A model generated the notes under the pieces. It was not told the origin of the DNA. It saw only the letters and a list, made by a program, of their open reading frames with translations, and did not search any database. A stretch of 46,095 bases of DNA from an uncultured Granulosicoccaceae bacterium (GTDB lineage Bacteria; Pseudomonadota; Gammaproteobacteria; Granulosicoccales; Granulosicoccaceae). The position numbers were made by a program, and so were the translations under genes. Position 1 is the stretch's first letter. The number at the start of each line of letters is the position of its first letter. The stretch lies in NCBI GenBank assembly GCA_938045275.1, contig CALIMV010000129.1, positions 1 to 46,095 of the forward strand, in the 5' to 3' direction. Below, one piece after another: positions 24,668 through 34,118 of the stretch.

Positions 24668-24988
24668 ATGAGCATCGATATTGAACTCCTTTCCGAAGAA
24701 GTCCTGAGTGCCGCCAGACTTCGCATGCCGTTCGGAAAATTTGAAGGTACACGCCTGATCGATCTGCCGGAGCCGTATGTGGTCTGGTTCAAACAACAGG
24801 GCTATCCGAAGGGCCGTCTGGGTCAGCAAATGGCGCTAATTTACGAGATTAAGGCCAATGGCCTTGAGAAGCTGATCAGGCCGCTGCTCGAAGCTGTGCC
24901 ATCTTCAGAGGCTGCTGTGCCATCTTCAGAGACCCATGAGTCTGGGCAAACGGAGACATTTCCAGACTCAGACAACAAAGCACCTTGA
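24668..24988 (+). CDS. DUF3820-family protein
   Basis: A 106-residue cytoplasmic protein. The family core is plain: MPFGKFEGTRLIDLPEPYVVWF and a following GRLGQQMALIYEIKANGL (about 17-65). Such small proteins are widespread in gammaproteobacteria and some were annotated as quorum-sensing related, but no role is established that I can rely on. The final 35 residues are a polar tail with a duplicated AVPSSE-like unit, from a 21-bp-period DNA repeat (gctgtgccatcttcagag at 24893 and 24914). It follows the EamA exporter by three bases. Confidence 0.82.
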   Translation: MSIDIELLSEEVLSAARLRMPFGKFEGTRLIDLPEPYVVWFKQQGYPKGRLGQQMALIYEIKANGLEKLIRPLLEAVPSSEAAVPSSETHESGQTETFPDSDNKAP

Positions 24989-25013
24989 CCCGACGCGATT
25001 GGATGGTTACTCT
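24985..25013 (+). promoter_or_regulatory. Possible promoter of the leu leader
   Basis: TTGACC (24985-24990) and TACTCT (25008-25013) are 17 bp apart. Transcription would begin close to the ATG at 25020, which would make the leader peptide mRNA nearly leaderless. The -10 is weak, so this is tentative. Confidence 0.35.
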
Positions 25014-25019
25014 CCAACT

Positions 25020-25091
25020 ATGACTACTCGCGCAACACGACTGCTGCTTATTCGCCCGGCCTCTTTGAGAGCGCCGGGAGTACAACGCTAG
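25020..25091 (+). CDS. Probable leucine leader peptide upstream of leuA
   Basis: A 23-codon frame with ATG at 25020 and TAG at 25089-25091 encodes a peptide with three adjacent leucine codons (CTG CTG CTT) followed by ATT: ...RLLLIRPASLRAPG... . The run of regulatory codons, its place about 230 bp before leuA and a resemblance to the LLLLNASSLRG portion of enteric LeuL suggest attenuation by leucyl-tRNA supply. The Leu/Ile codons are directly followed by a strong stem-loop cccggc/gccggg (about 25055-25078), partly within the peptide. I found no T-run terminator after it, so the mechanism may be Rho-dependent or translational. The ribosome site is weak. Confidence 0.55.
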   Translation: MTTRATRLLLIRPASLRAPGVQR

Positions 25092-25317
25092 CCACGCCCG
25101 CGACATACTCGGGCTCAGTCATCAAAGTCCAGTGAACGTACTGGCAAATTCGTGAGATCATCATGTTTACGCAGTTCCAATCTCAGCTATTACACCTACT
25201 TAAGCTATTAAACTTCGATTCGACTCGACTTATCTGGCTACCGGGCATCTGCGTGTGTCCGGTTAACAGCCACTGCAGCGCAACCAACTATCGTTCACCT
25301 ATGCAGAGCAATAAAAC
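25092..25317 (+). promoter_or_regulatory. leuA leader region
   Basis: Non-coding leader between the putative leader peptide and leuA. Further hairpins are possible: gcccg/cgggc (about 25096-25114), ccagt/actgg (25129-25144) and ccggg/tccgg (about 25237-25262). None is followed by a U-rich tract. It may form competing structures, but no pairing switch was established by eye. Confidence 0.35.
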
Positions 25318-27015
25318 ATGAAAATCGATCCTAGTAGCAAATACCCTCCGTACGCGCCAGTTGATTTGGCTGATAGAACCTGGCCATCGAAAACCATAAC
25401 CACGCCACCGCTTTGGTGTAGCGTTGATTTACGCGATGGTAATCAAGCACTCATCGAGCCGATGGGCAGTGAGCGTAAATTACGCTTGTTCAAACTGCTT
25501 GTGGCTATAGGCTTTAAAGAAATTGAGGTGGGGTTTCCGGCTGCGTCGCAAACCGATTACGATTTTGTCCGGCATCTGATTGACAATAATCTGGTACCCG
25601 AAGACGTCACTTTGCAAGTGTTGACACAATCCCGCCGAGAACTCATAGAGCGCTCGTTTGAATCTTTGGTAGGTGCAAAAAATGCCATTATGCATTTGTA
25701 TAACTCCACGTCGACTCTGCAACGTCGAGTGGTGTTCAAGCAAGATAAAGCCGGCATCAAAAAGATAGCAGTGGATGGCGCAAAAATGGTCGCTGAATGC
25801 GCTGCTAACTACCCTGAAACAAATTGGCAGTTTCAGTATTCACCCGAGAGCTTCACGGGCACCGAACTCGACTATGCTGTTGAGGTGTGCGATGCGGTTA
25901 ACGCGGTGTGGAAACCAACGCCTGATAATAAAACCATACTGAACCTGCCGGCAACGGTGGAGATGTCTACGCCAAATATTCACGCCGATCAGATTGAGTG
26001 GTTTTGTCGCCATATTGATCGTCGTGATTGTGTCTCCATTAGCTTGCACCCCCACAACGACCGTGGCTGCGCCGTAGCTGCTACTGAACTTGCTCTGATG
26101 GCAGGAGGGGACCGAGTCGAAGGCACCTTGTTTGGTAACGGTGAACGTACCGGTAACGTGGATATTGTCACGCTTGCACTAAATTTGTTTACACAGGGTG
26201 TGCAACCCAATCTGGATTTGTCAGACATTTACGATGTGATGCGTACGGCTGAATATTGTACTCAGTTGCCAGTTCATCCGCGCCATCCGTATGCCGGCGA
26301 ATTGGTTTTCACAGCTTTCTCCGGGTCGCATCAGGATGCTATCAAGAAAGGCTTTGCCGCTATGCGTGATAGCAATTCCCTGGTTTGGGAAGTGCCCTAT
26401 CTGCCAATTGATCCGGTAGATCTTGGCCGCACCTATGAAGCTGTAATACGAGTTAACAGCCAATCAGGCAAGGGTGGAGTGGCATTTATTATGGAACGCG
26501 ATCACGGCCTCGAGCTACCCCGTCGCATGCAAATAGAATTTAGCAAAATTGTTCAGCAAATTAGTGAGCAGACTGGCAAAGAAGTTGATTCTGAATCTAT
26601 CCTCAGTGCGTTTGACTCCGCGTTTATCAATGCAACTGAGCCGCTAAGCTTTATTAAACACACCAGTACTGAAGATGCGCATGATGATTCGCTCCGAAGC
26701 CTGACGGCAACAATCATGTTTGCCGGCAAGGAGATGCAGATATCGGGTCAGGGCAATGGCCCAGTGGATGCGTTTGTGAAAGCGATCACCAGTACATTTG
26801 GAGTGGATTTTCGAATTGTTGATTACCATCAGCATGCAACCGGTGCAGGCGCGGACGCGCAAAGCGCTTGTTATTTCGAAATACAAGTCGGTAAAGGTGA
26901 GACACGATACGGTGCCGCCTTGCACAGTAATATCGTGTCGGCATCATTAATAGCTGTGTGTAGTGCTTTTAATAGAGCCGTTAATGATTCACTTCTGAAA
27001 CCATCTGGCATCTAA
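25318..27015 (+). CDS. leuA: 2-isopropylmalate synthase, LeuA type 2
   Basis: First committed step of leucine synthesis: acetyl-CoA plus 2-oxoisovalerate gives 2-isopropylmalate. The 565-residue protein begins like the longer class of LeuA (KYPPYAPVDLADRTWPSK) seen in actinobacteria and many proteobacteria. The HMGL-like barrel carries WCSVDLRDGNQAL (about 38-50) with the metal-binding Asp, GFPAASQTDYDFV and the second metal motif SLHPHNDRG (about 240-248), followed by GGDRVEGTLFGNGERTGN. The C-terminal allosteric domain (about 430-560), which senses leucine in the family, is complete. The presence of a leader peptide upstream suggests transcriptional control as well. Confidence 0.96.
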   Translation: MKIDPSSKYPPYAPVDLADRTWPSKTITTPPLWCSVDLRDGNQALIEPMGSERKLRLFKLLVAIGFKEIEVGFPAASQTDYDFVRHLIDNNLVPEDVTLQVLTQSRRELIERSFESLVGAKNAIMHLYNSTSTLQRRVVFKQDKAGIKKIAVDGAKMVAECAANYPETNWQFQYSPESFTGTELDYAVEVCDAVNAVWKPTPDNKTILNLPATVEMSTPNIHADQIEWFCRHIDRRDCVSISLHPHNDRGCAVAATELALMAGGDRVEGTLFGNGERTGNVDIVTLALNLFTQGVQPNLDLSDIYDVMRTAEYCTQLPVHPRHPYAGELVFTAFSGSHQDAIKKGFAAMRDSNSLVWEVPYLPIDPVDLGRTYEAVIRVNSQSGKGGVAFIMERDHGLELPRRMQIEFSKIVQQISEQTGKEVDSESILSAFDSAFINATEPLSFIKHTSTEDAHDDSLRSLTATIMFAGKEMQISGQGNGPVDAFVKAITSTFGVDFRIVDYHQHATGAGADAQSACYFEIQVGKGETRYGAALHSNIVSASLIAVCSAFNRAVNDSLLKPSGI

Positions 27016-27128
27016 TTATTGGGCTGATTTAATTTATCGGGTGATCGCTCGAATTGAGCGGTCAACTATTTGGGCGGTCATGCAGCAGTGTCTGATGTCG
27101 CCAAATAATTGAAGGAAAGACGGGTTAA

Positions 27129-29456
27129 ATGAGTAAAAAATTCGACAAGGCCGCACTTAACTACCACCGCTACCCAATACCCGGAAAGCTTGAAATTAGC
27201 GCGACCAAGAACATGGTTAATCAGCGCGATTTGGCGTTGGCTTATTCTCCAGGCGTCGCGGCTGCGTGTCGCGCTATTGTTGCCGACCCAATGCAAGCGG
27301 GTGAATTGACCGCTCGGGCCAACTTGGTAGCGGTTATCACTAATGGCACAGCGGTACTTGGCCTGGGGCCCATTGGCGCTATGGCGTCAAAGCCTGTTAT
27401 GGAAGGCAAGGCTGTTCTGTTTAAAAAATTTGCCAATGTTGATGTGTTCGATTTGGAGCTGGACACAACCGATGTCGATCGTTTCGTTGATGCGGTCTCT
27501 TTAATGGAGCCAACATTTGGTGGCATCAATCTCGAGGATATTAAAGCACCTGAGTGTTTCGAAATTGAGGAGAAATTGCGCGAGAGGATGAACATTCCGG
27601 TATTTCATGACGATCAACATGGCACCGCTATTGTTGTCGCTGCCGCAATCAGAAATGGCCTGCGGTTGGTTGGAAAAGAACTTGGGGATGTTCGGCTGGT
27701 TTGTTCGGGTGCGGGTGCTGCAGCGCTTGCGTGTTTGAATTTGCTGGTGTTTATGGGATTAAAAAAGGACAACGTTACTGTCTGTGATATCGACGGAGTG
27801 ATACATGCCGGACGCGCCGACACTATCGATAAATATCAGGCGGTGTACGCACGCAAAACGGATGCACGCAAGCTCGATGATGTCATCGGCGATGCCGATA
27901 TATTTCTGGGTTTATCCGCACCGAATGTTTTATCCGGTGCCCAGGTGGCGCGTATGGCACCGAACCCCTTTATTCTCGCCCTGGCAAATCCGGATCCTGA
28001 AATCAGTCCGGAAGAGGTAGCTAAGGTGCGAGATGACGCGGTCATAGCAACAGGTCGATCAGATTTTCCCAATCAAGTAAACAATGTTCTGTGCTTCCCG
28101 TTTCTTTTTCGCGGCGCACTTGATGTCGGCGCGACTGAAATAAACGCCGAGATGCAGGCGGCATGTGTAGAAGCCATCGCCGATATTGCAACCAAAGAGG
28201 CATCTGATGTTGTATCTGCCGCTTATGGTGGTCAGCCGTTTCGATTCGGGCGCGAATACCTTATACCCAAACCGTTCGACCCGAGGCTTATGACTGAAAT
28301 ACCGCCGCGGGTTGCCAAAGCCGCAATGGACAGCGGTGTTTGTACACGTCCCATTGAAGATTTTGGCGCTTATCACCGAAAATTACGTGATTTCGTTTTC
28401 CGCTCCGGATTAGTGATGAAGCCTGTGTTTGAACAAGCCCAGGCTAATCTTCAGACAGTGGTGTTGGCCGAGGGTGAATCTTTGCGCGTGCTTAATGCTG
28501 TGCAAATCCTGGTTGATGATGAAATCTGCAGGCCTTTGCTTATAGGGCGGCAGAGCATTGTTGAAGAAACTATCAATAAACTTGGCTTGCGATTGCGTAT
28601 AGGAGAAGGTTTCGACGTGCTAGATCCGGGTAACAACCCGGATTTTGATCGGCACGTCGATTTGTACCATCGAAAAATGCAACGACAAGGGGTCTCGCCA
28701 GAGTACGCCTCCAACGTGATTCGATCGCGCAATACGGCTCTTGGTGCATTGATGGTGCATAATTTTGAGGCTGATGCGCTGGTGTGCGGTACACAAGGCG
28801 CTTATGCACGCCACTTGCGTTATCTGTGCGACATCATCGGCATTCGCGATGATGTATCGGATATTTCAGCCGTTATCCTGATGATACTGGGCTCAGGCAC
28901 CGTGTTTCTGACTGACACTCACGTAACGGTTGACCCAAGCGCCGATGAAATTGCTGAAACCGCTGTAATGGCCGCAAATATTGTTACGCGTTTTGGTCTG
29001 GTGCCGAAAATTGGATTGTTATCGCATTCGAATTTTGGTAGCCGCAACAATGTCAGTGCTTTAAAAATGAGAGAGGCGCGTAGCATTATTTCCAAACGCC
29101 ACCCCAACCTTGCGGTGGAGGGGGAGATGCACGCAGATGCGGCGTTGTCACAGGAAACTCGCGATCGCATTTTTCCTAATGCCAGTTTCACAGGTGCAGC
29201 TAATCTGCTGGTCATGCCGAATCTGGATGCCGCCAACATTGCTTATAATTTTGTTAAAACAGTTGGTGACGGCTTACCAGTGGGTCCCATTCTGATGGGC
29301 TTGCGTCGGCCAGCGCACGTAGTGACCGAGTCGACTACGGTGCGTGGCATTGTGAATCTTTGCGCCATTGCGGCGGTAGATGCCATCGACTTTAAAAAGA
29401 ATAGCCCCAATGCTCAAAAGCGGCACCAGACGGAGTTAGCGAACCAGTTTGGCTGA
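27129..29456 (+). CDS. maeB: NADP-dependent malic enzyme with phosphotransacetylase-like domain (MaeB)
   Basis: Oxidative decarboxylation of malate to pyruvate, giving NADPH for biosynthesis. The 775-residue protein has the MaeB order: malic N domain (about 15-150, [38 protein letters not shown]), NAD(P) domain (about 160-390, [33 protein letters not shown]) and a C-terminal PTA-type domain (about 425-755) that in this class regulates by acetyl-CoA rather than catalysing. GGAAAG precedes the ATG by about ten bases. It is a separate unit after leuA, on the same strand. Confidence 0.96.
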   Translation: MSKKFDKAALNYHRYPIPGKLEISATKNMVNQRDLALAYSPGVAAACRAIVADPMQAGELTARANLVAVITNGTAVLGLGPIGAMASKPVMEGKAVLFKKFANVDVFDLELDTTDVDRFVDAVSLMEPTFGGINLEDIKAPECFEIEEKLRERMNIPVFHDDQHGTAIVVAAAIRNGLRLVGKELGDVRLVCSGAGAAALACLNLLVFMGLKKDNVTVCDIDGVIHAGRADTIDKYQAVYARKTDARKLDDVIGDADIFLGLSAPNVLSGAQVARMAPNPFILALANPDPEISPEEVAKVRDDAVIATGRSDFPNQVNNVLCFPFLFRGALDVGATEINAEMQAACVEAIADIATKEASDVVSAAYGGQPFRFGREYLIPKPFDPRLMTEIPPRVAKAAMDSGVCTRPIEDFGAYHRKLRDFVFRSGLVMKPVFEQAQANLQTVVLAEGESLRVLNAVQILVDDEICRPLLIGRQSIVEETINKLGLRLRIGEGFDVLDPGNNPDFDRHVDLYHRKMQRQGVSPEYASNVIRSRNTALGALMVHNFEADALVCGTQGAYARHLRYLCDIIGIRDDVSDISAVILMILGSGTVFLTDTHVTVDPSADEIAETAVMAANIVTRFGLVPKIGLLSHSNFGSRNNVSALKMREARSIISKRHPNLAVEGEMHADAALSQETRDRIFPNASFTGAANLLVMPNLDAANIAYNFVKTVGDGLPVGPILMGLRRPAHVVTESTTVRGIVNLCAIAAVDAIDFKKNSPNAQKRHQTELANQFG

Positions 29457-29558
29457 TCGGGTTTGCCGCAATTTCATACGATGATCGCTGTGCTTGCCAC
29501 CCAAATTGCTGTGGTACTGCTAACATCTTAGTGGACAAACAAAAAAGTCAGATTGCGT

Positions 29559-29921
29559 ATGGAACTCGAATTTTTTTTGAATCGGCTGGAAACCCAACCC
29601 AACAGCATTGAGTTTCCTGATGTGATTGCATTGATCAATCAGCTGTATACCTATGTGCCCACAGGGTTTCGCAATCATAACCTGTTCAACGAGCCTGGCC
29701 AAAATACAGGCTCGTGTAAATTGTTTGCTTTTGCGCGTCTGCACGATCTGAGCGATGAGCAAACCTTGGCTTGCTTTGGCGCTTATTACCGTGCCGATGT
29801 ATTAAAAAACCCGGAGGGTGATAGTCACCCCAACATCCGACAGTTTATGGAAACGGGTTGGGACGGTATTGAATTCGAAGGTGTGCCGCTAAGGGCCAAA
29901 CACCCGCATCAACAAGAATAG
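29559..29921 (+). CDS. HopJ-family protein
   Basis: A 120-residue acidic protein. ATG at 29559 is preferred; a TTG two codons earlier is possible. It matches the HopJ type III effector family over its whole length: FPDVIALINQLYTYVPTGFRNHNL, NEPGQNTGSCKLFAFARLHDLS, CFGAYYRADVLKNP and HPNIRQFMETGWDGIEFEG. Despite the name, these proteins occur widely in gammaproteobacteria without injectisomes and no effector role is implied. The presence of a SctU-like protein 27 kb away is too distant to argue otherwise. Confidence 0.88.
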   Translation: MELEFFLNRLETQPNSIEFPDVIALINQLYTYVPTGFRNHNLFNEPGQNTGSCKLFAFARLHDLSDEQTLACFGAYYRADVLKNPEGDSHPNIRQFMETGWDGIEFEGVPLRAKHPHQQE

Positions 29922-30002
29922 GCTAAGTTCGGGTTCAGCGACCAACTGATCGTTATTTACCGGAAACTCGTTCCAGGATATTCTCGTTCCGGAATATTAA
30001 TG

Positions 30003-30737
30003 TCAAGTGACTAATGTTGTGACAATACCTGTTACAAGTCCGATGAGACCACCAAATACGCCACCCCAAACAACCAGCCAGCCCAAGTGTTTTCGAATCA
30101 TCTGCTGCATAATATCGCGTACCATTTCAGGTGTTAGCTCATCCAGCCGTGCTTGCAGAATGGCATCCAGGCGCTTCATAAACTGATCGCTGCTGGTAAC
30201 CGAGGCAATTTGTTTGTTAACGATTTTCTGAAAGCGCGGGGAGTCTGCGGCATCTTCCAGAAACTTACCCATACGACGTTTAAACGGTTCACGCATACTA
30301 TCAAGCGCAGACTCGCCACCGAGCATGCCAAGCATTGATCCAAACGATGATTCCATTACTGTCTCAACCAACTGATCGTAAGCAACATCAAGATCTACTC
30401 CCTCAATAACCGGTTTTAAATCTATGTTCAGTTCACCATCAGGTGCGTTAATAACTTTCTCAACGCGTTCCTGATTGAATAAATGTTCGTGCACCATTCG
30501 CAAGATGCCGGATTTGAATTGTTCGAAATGCAAAACAACGACGCCGGAACCGTACAGCCCCGGTACCCGCTCAAACAGCATGTGAACAGCCAACCAGTTA
30601 GTCAGCGCGCCAGAGAGTGCGAAAAGCCCGGTACTTAGCAAAATAGCTTTCGCCGGACCAGTAAACAGAAAACTGAGCGCAATGATAAGCAGAGCAATCA
30701 GGTTCGGTACGATGTTCTTGTTCAATAAAAAATTCAT
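30003..30737 (-). CDS. DUF445-family membrane protein
   Basis: A 244-residue protein with two N-terminal membrane helices (about 10-50, LIALLIIALSFLFTG, LSTGLFALSGALTNWLAVHMLF), a large helical domain and a final helix (WGGVFGGLIGLVTGIVTTLVT). TNWLAVHMLFERVPGLYGSGVV is the DUF445 hallmark. Function is not established. It is transcribed alone, convergent with the HopJ gene. Confidence 0.85.
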   Translation of the reverse strand: MNFLLNKNIVPNLIALLIIALSFLFTGPAKAILLSTGLFALSGALTNWLAVHMLFERVPGLYGSGVVVLHFEQFKSGILRMVHEHLFNQERVEKVINAPDGELNIDLKPVIEGVDLDVAYDQLVETVMESSFGSMLGMLGGESALDSMREPFKRRMGKFLEDAADSPRFQKIVNKQIASVTSSDQFMKRLDAILQARLDELTPEMVRDIMQQMIRKHLGWLVVWGGVFGGLIGLVTGIVTTLVT

Positions 30738-30898
30738 AGTTCGAAATTAGCAAATTATGTCAATCACGCTCAGACCACAATAATCAGTTTATTTATCGCG
30801 CATTTCTTAGTTTTATGGACCTGTTAATCGGTTTACAAGGTTTTTATGGTTAAAAAAGGGCACCCTGACTATCCAGTGTTGTTAACGGGTCATATTGG

Positions 30899-31855
30899 CT
30901 ATTTCCAGAGATCGGGGCCGAGTTTTTTCAACGCCGGAAGCACTTTGAAATACATTCTTAACATGGTTGAACGGGATGGGCCGTTTTCAAGTTGAGCAAG
31001 GCGATGAAAAAATGGGTCGTCAAACGCTGGTACTGAGTGAATGATGTTGGCTAACTCCTGAAATCGGCTCCAGTTGGGTTCATATTGCAAGCCAGTAGGT
31101 GGTGCGTGTAACTGCTCTGACAAGCATTCGCTTAACGCAGTCATTTTCGGGAAGAGCAAATTCTCCGGAACGTCATTTATGGTGTGGTAGTACCACGGTG
31201 TGCCGCTCGAAATAAACGTAAACGGTATGCCCATTGATCTGAACCGGCCATAGTCACTGCGTGGAACGCAAGTACCCACCGGCTCCACAAACAGCATGGG
31301 TAAGTGGAAAAAGTCAACAACGTTTGACTGCAATGGCGGTAACGATGGACCAAATTGAAAATAGATATTGTCAAACCCGGGCATCAAAGAACCGCCAACC
31401 AAATCCAGCACAATAGCTTTTTCAATTGGATTTTCGTATTGACTGACAAACGCTCGCGAACCCTTGGTTGCACCAAAACCAAAGGTTTCTTCATAGTCGA
31501 AAAAAACAAACGTTATTGGTATGTCGCCAGTGGCTTTGGATAACAGTTCCAAAACCACAGCCACCGCAGATGCGTTGTCATCCGCACCGGGGCCTGATCG
31601 ACCCAGCGTGTCGTAGTGCGCGCCAACAATGGTTCTTGGCATGGTCTTATCGACATTGCCAATCTCGGTGTAAATATTTTTACAATTGCCAAAGGGAAGA
31701 GCAAAGAATTCCTGGGTTCTGACCGCATGGCCGCACGAAGCAATGAAATCGCAAATGTAGGCTTGGGTGTTTTTATAACCGGCTGATCGTGGTCGCCTAC
31801 CATCGGCACAAAGCAGATTTATATGGCTTTCCAGTGATGATACGTTTGGTGTCAT
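30899..31855 (-). CDS. M28-family metallopeptidase
   Basis: A zinc aminopeptidase-like protein of 318 residues. ATG at 31855 is chosen because it overlaps the stop of epmB as ATGA; a longer start at 31864 is possible. The metal ligands are visible: GAHYDTLGRSGPGADDNASAV (His and the bridging Asp, about 80-100), FFDYEE (catalytic and ligand Glu, about 120-125), and VLDLVGG (Asp). The last His is in YYHTINDVPENL (about 230). No signal peptide or lipobox is seen, unlike many M28 exopeptidases, so it may be cytoplasmic. The operon with epmB and a homocysteine methyltransferase is unexplained. Confidence 0.9.
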   Translation of the reverse strand: MTPNVSSLESHINLLCADGRRPRSAGYKNTQAYICDFIASCGHAVRTQEFFALPFGNCKNIYTEIGNVDKTMPRTIVGAHYDTLGRSGPGADDNASAVAVVLELLSKATGDIPITFVFFDYEETFGFGATKGSRAFVSQYENPIEKAIVLDLVGGSLMPGFDNIYFQFGPSLPPLQSNVVDFFHLPMLFVEPVGTCVPRSDYGRFRSMGIPFTFISSGTPWYYHTINDVPENLLFPKMTALSECLSEQLHAPPTGLQYEPNWSRFQELANIIHSVPAFDDPFFHRLAQLENGPSRSTMLRMYFKVLPALKKLGPDLWK

Positions 31856-33036
31856 TCGTCGCACGCATGAGTCGCGATGGTGTCTGGGCTGGCAAGTGGT
31901 AATCGGGTTTTTGCTGATTTACCACTGACTTCTCGAACCAGCGTAGGAACAAGATAACCCGGCAAGCGCTGCGTTAGTTCAAGATTCAGTTGTTTTGCCA
32001 GTTCATCGGTAACCTGGTAATGCGCTGTTCCAGCCACAGGATCAGTAGCGTGCAAATAATAGGGCAGGACTCCTGCCTGGTAGAGATTCTCGCTCAAGCT
32101 ACTGAGCGTCTCGATGTCGTCGTTGATGCCTTTGAGTAATACGCTTTGATTTAACAATGTAACCGGGCTATTCACCAAACGATTTAAATTTTGCCTAACA
32201 TGGTCATCAATTTCGTTCGGATGATTACAATGCAAAACCAATGCGACATTGCATCGTGCATTAATTAAACGTGAACACAGTGCGTCAGTGAGTCTCTGGG
32301 GAATTACAATAGGGTATCGACTGTGGATACGAACGTGAAGCACATGTTCAATGGATTCGATTTCATCGAGCAAGCGGCTAAACAGTCGATCGTTTACTAA
32401 CAATGGTTCACCACCACTTAAAATGACTTCCTTGATAGTGTCGTCGTTACGAATATAGTTTAAGGACTGATGCCAGTTGCTGGGCGTTAGCCGGTTTTCC
32501 TCATAGGCAAAATATCGCCGAAAACAATATCGACAATTGATCGGGCAACTGATTGCTGCAGTTAGCAGCACACGACCGTGGTACTTATGCACAAGACCAG
32601 GGCAAACGTTGTATTGTTGTTCATTAAGTGGGTCAGTACTGTGACCAGGAATATCATGTTGTTCCTGCTTTAACGGCAGTACTTGTAACAACAACGGATC
32701 ACTGATATCGCCTCTTCGCATGCGTGATACAAATGGCAACGGAACACGCAGCTTAAAACTGTTTTCCGCAACTAAACTCGTGAGTGTTTGAGTATCAAGG
32801 TCAAGCAACATTGCCAGTGATTTGACATCACCAACAGTGTTGGCCGTCACTGTTTGCCAATCCCAAGATGTCGATTGTTGCATTTGTTCAGCGGTAAACA
32901 CCGCATCGGCTGTCATATGCCGAACCACTGGTTGCGAATTGTTCAGCTCGATTGCCGAGGCTGGATTAGAGTCAGATGGTGCGACTGATACAAATTCATC
33001 AATCGCAGTAGCTTCAGGCTGAATGTAATTAGTCAC
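31852..33036 (-). CDS. epmB: EF-P beta-lysylation protein EpmB (lysine 2,3-aminomutase family)
   Basis: Radical-SAM, PLP-dependent enzyme that makes beta-lysine for post-translational modification of elongation factor P. The 4Fe-4S motif CPINCRYCFRRYF (about 158-170), SGGEPL, RIHSRYPIVIPQRLTDAL and LLNQSVLLKGINDD are shared with EpmB, as is the ending with GYLVPTLVREVSGKSAKT. It starts at GTG (33036) overlapping the upstream stop as GTGA. That gives 394 residues, roughly 40-50 more than E. coli EpmB; an internal ATG at 32916 would give the usual length. It is coupled to the M28 gene downstream. Partners epmA and efp are not in the window. Confidence 0.88.
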   Translation of the reverse strand: MTNYIQPEATAIDEFVSVAPSDSNPASAIELNNSQPVVRHMTADAVFTAEQMQQSTSWDWQTVTANTVGDVKSLAMLLDLDTQTLTSLVAENSFKLRVPLPFVSRMRRGDISDPLLLQVLPLKQEQHDIPGHSTDPLNEQQYNVCPGLVHKYHGRVLLTAAISCPINCRYCFRRYFAYEENRLTPSNWHQSLNYIRNDDTIKEVILSGGEPLLVNDRLFSRLLDEIESIEHVLHVRIHSRYPIVIPQRLTDALCSRLINARCNVALVLHCNHPNEIDDHVRQNLNRLVNSPVTLLNQSVLLKGINDDIETLSSLSENLYQAGVLPYYLHATDPVAGTAHYQVTDELAKQLNLELTQRLPGYLVPTLVREVSGKSAKTRLPLASPDTIATHACDE

Positions 33037-34100
33037 ACGTTATCCGACGATTTTTTGCGGCGCCTTGATTTACGAGCTCCGCGTCCGCTAGCTGACCCAC
33101 CCGCTATGCTTAAATCACCTTCCAATTGGGCTCGCGCACCCTGGGAGACCTCGCCTAGCTGTGCGGTGATTTCGTCCAGCTCCGGTGGCGGTGCTGGGGT
33201 CCAGGCATCAATCGCTTCACGCATGGCTTTTACATGTAGCGGGGATGTGCCACAACAGCCGCCTATGATAGACGCGCCTGCGTTGGCGGCCATGGTTGCG
33301 TATTGCGCCATTAACTCCGGTGTCCCGTTGTAAACAATTTCACCGTCGATATACTCAGGAATGCCGCAGTTGGCTTTGGCTACCAGCGCTGGGGTAGCGT
33401 TCTGGGCGCTTTTGGCGGTGCTTAGGTTTTTAATGGCAGCAACCACCTCGCTGGCACCGACACCACAATTTGTTCCCACAGCGGTTATTGGCGTATCAAG
33501 ACTGGTACTGATGCGTATGGCGTCTGCTGCAGTCAAACCCATCATGGTGCGACCATTGGTATCGATGCTAACGGTAAACACAATTGGCAAACCGACGTCA
33601 GCAACACCTTGAACCGCCGCTTCGATTTCCTCTGCTGAAGATATAGTTTCAATCCAGAGTATATCGGCGCCACCTGCCTTGAGTGCCAATGCCTGTTCAT
33701 TGAATGCGGAGGCGGCATCATCAATTGACACAGGCCCGTTCGGCGCCAATATTTCGCCAGTTGGCCCTATTGATCCTGCAATAAGCACATTTTTTGGCGC
33801 ATTTGAAACGACTTCACCGGCAATTTCCGCTGCTCGTCTGTTTAATTCCTCAACTCTATGGCCTGCCTTGTGCAATGCCAATCGGTAGTGAGTACCACCG
33901 AAAGAATTGGTCAAGATGATATCTGAGCCAGCATCAACGAAGGACTGATGCAGTTTGGTAATTCGATCAGGGTGGTCCGTGTTCCATAGCTCTGGAGAAT
34001 CACCCGTTTCTAACCCCATAGCAAATAGATTGGTGCCTGTCGCACCATCGGCGAGCAATACGCGAGACTCTTGCAAAAGTGTTGCTAGTTTGTCGGTCAT
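33033..34100 (-). CDS. Homocysteine S-methyltransferase family protein (BHMT-like)
   Basis: Transfers a methyl group to homocysteine to form methionine; in bacteria with MttB clusters this family often acts as betaine-homocysteine methyltransferase, but the donor cannot be read. ATG at 34100 gives MTDKLATLLQESRVLLADGATGTNLF; a longer frame to 34220 lies over the divergent gene. Zinc ligands are visible: GTNCGVG (one Cys) and GGCCGT (two Cys, about 285-290). The last 25 residues are a basic low-complexity tail (GSASGRGARKSRRRKKSSDNV), resembling tails on methyltransferase-system proteins 2-9 kb away. It is coupled to epmB by a GTGA overlap, and its start is 18 bp from the divergent acyltransferase. 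Confidence 0.88.
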   Translation of the reverse strand: MTDKLATLLQESRVLLADGATGTNLFAMGLETGDSPELWNTDHPDRITKLHQSFVDAGSDIILTNSFGGTHYRLALHKAGHRVEELNRRAAEIAGEVVSNAPKNVLIAGSIGPTGEILAPNGPVSIDDAASAFNEQALALKAGGADILWIETISSAEEIEAAVQGVADVGLPIVFTVSIDTNGRTMMGLTAADAIRISTSLDTPITAVGTNCGVGASEVVAAIKNLSTAKSAQNATPALVAKANCGIPEYIDGEIVYNGTPELMAQYATMAANAGASIIGGCCGTSPLHVKAMREAIDAWTPAPPPELDEITAQLGEVSQGARAQLEGDLSIAGGSASGRGARKSRRRKKSSDNV

Positions 34101-34118
34101 GACTGGGAATGCACCTAA

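Noticed and set aside
29559-29921. A type III secreted effector linked to the SctU-like gene.
   Set aside because: The HopJ family is widespread without injectisomes and the gene is 27 kb from the export gene.
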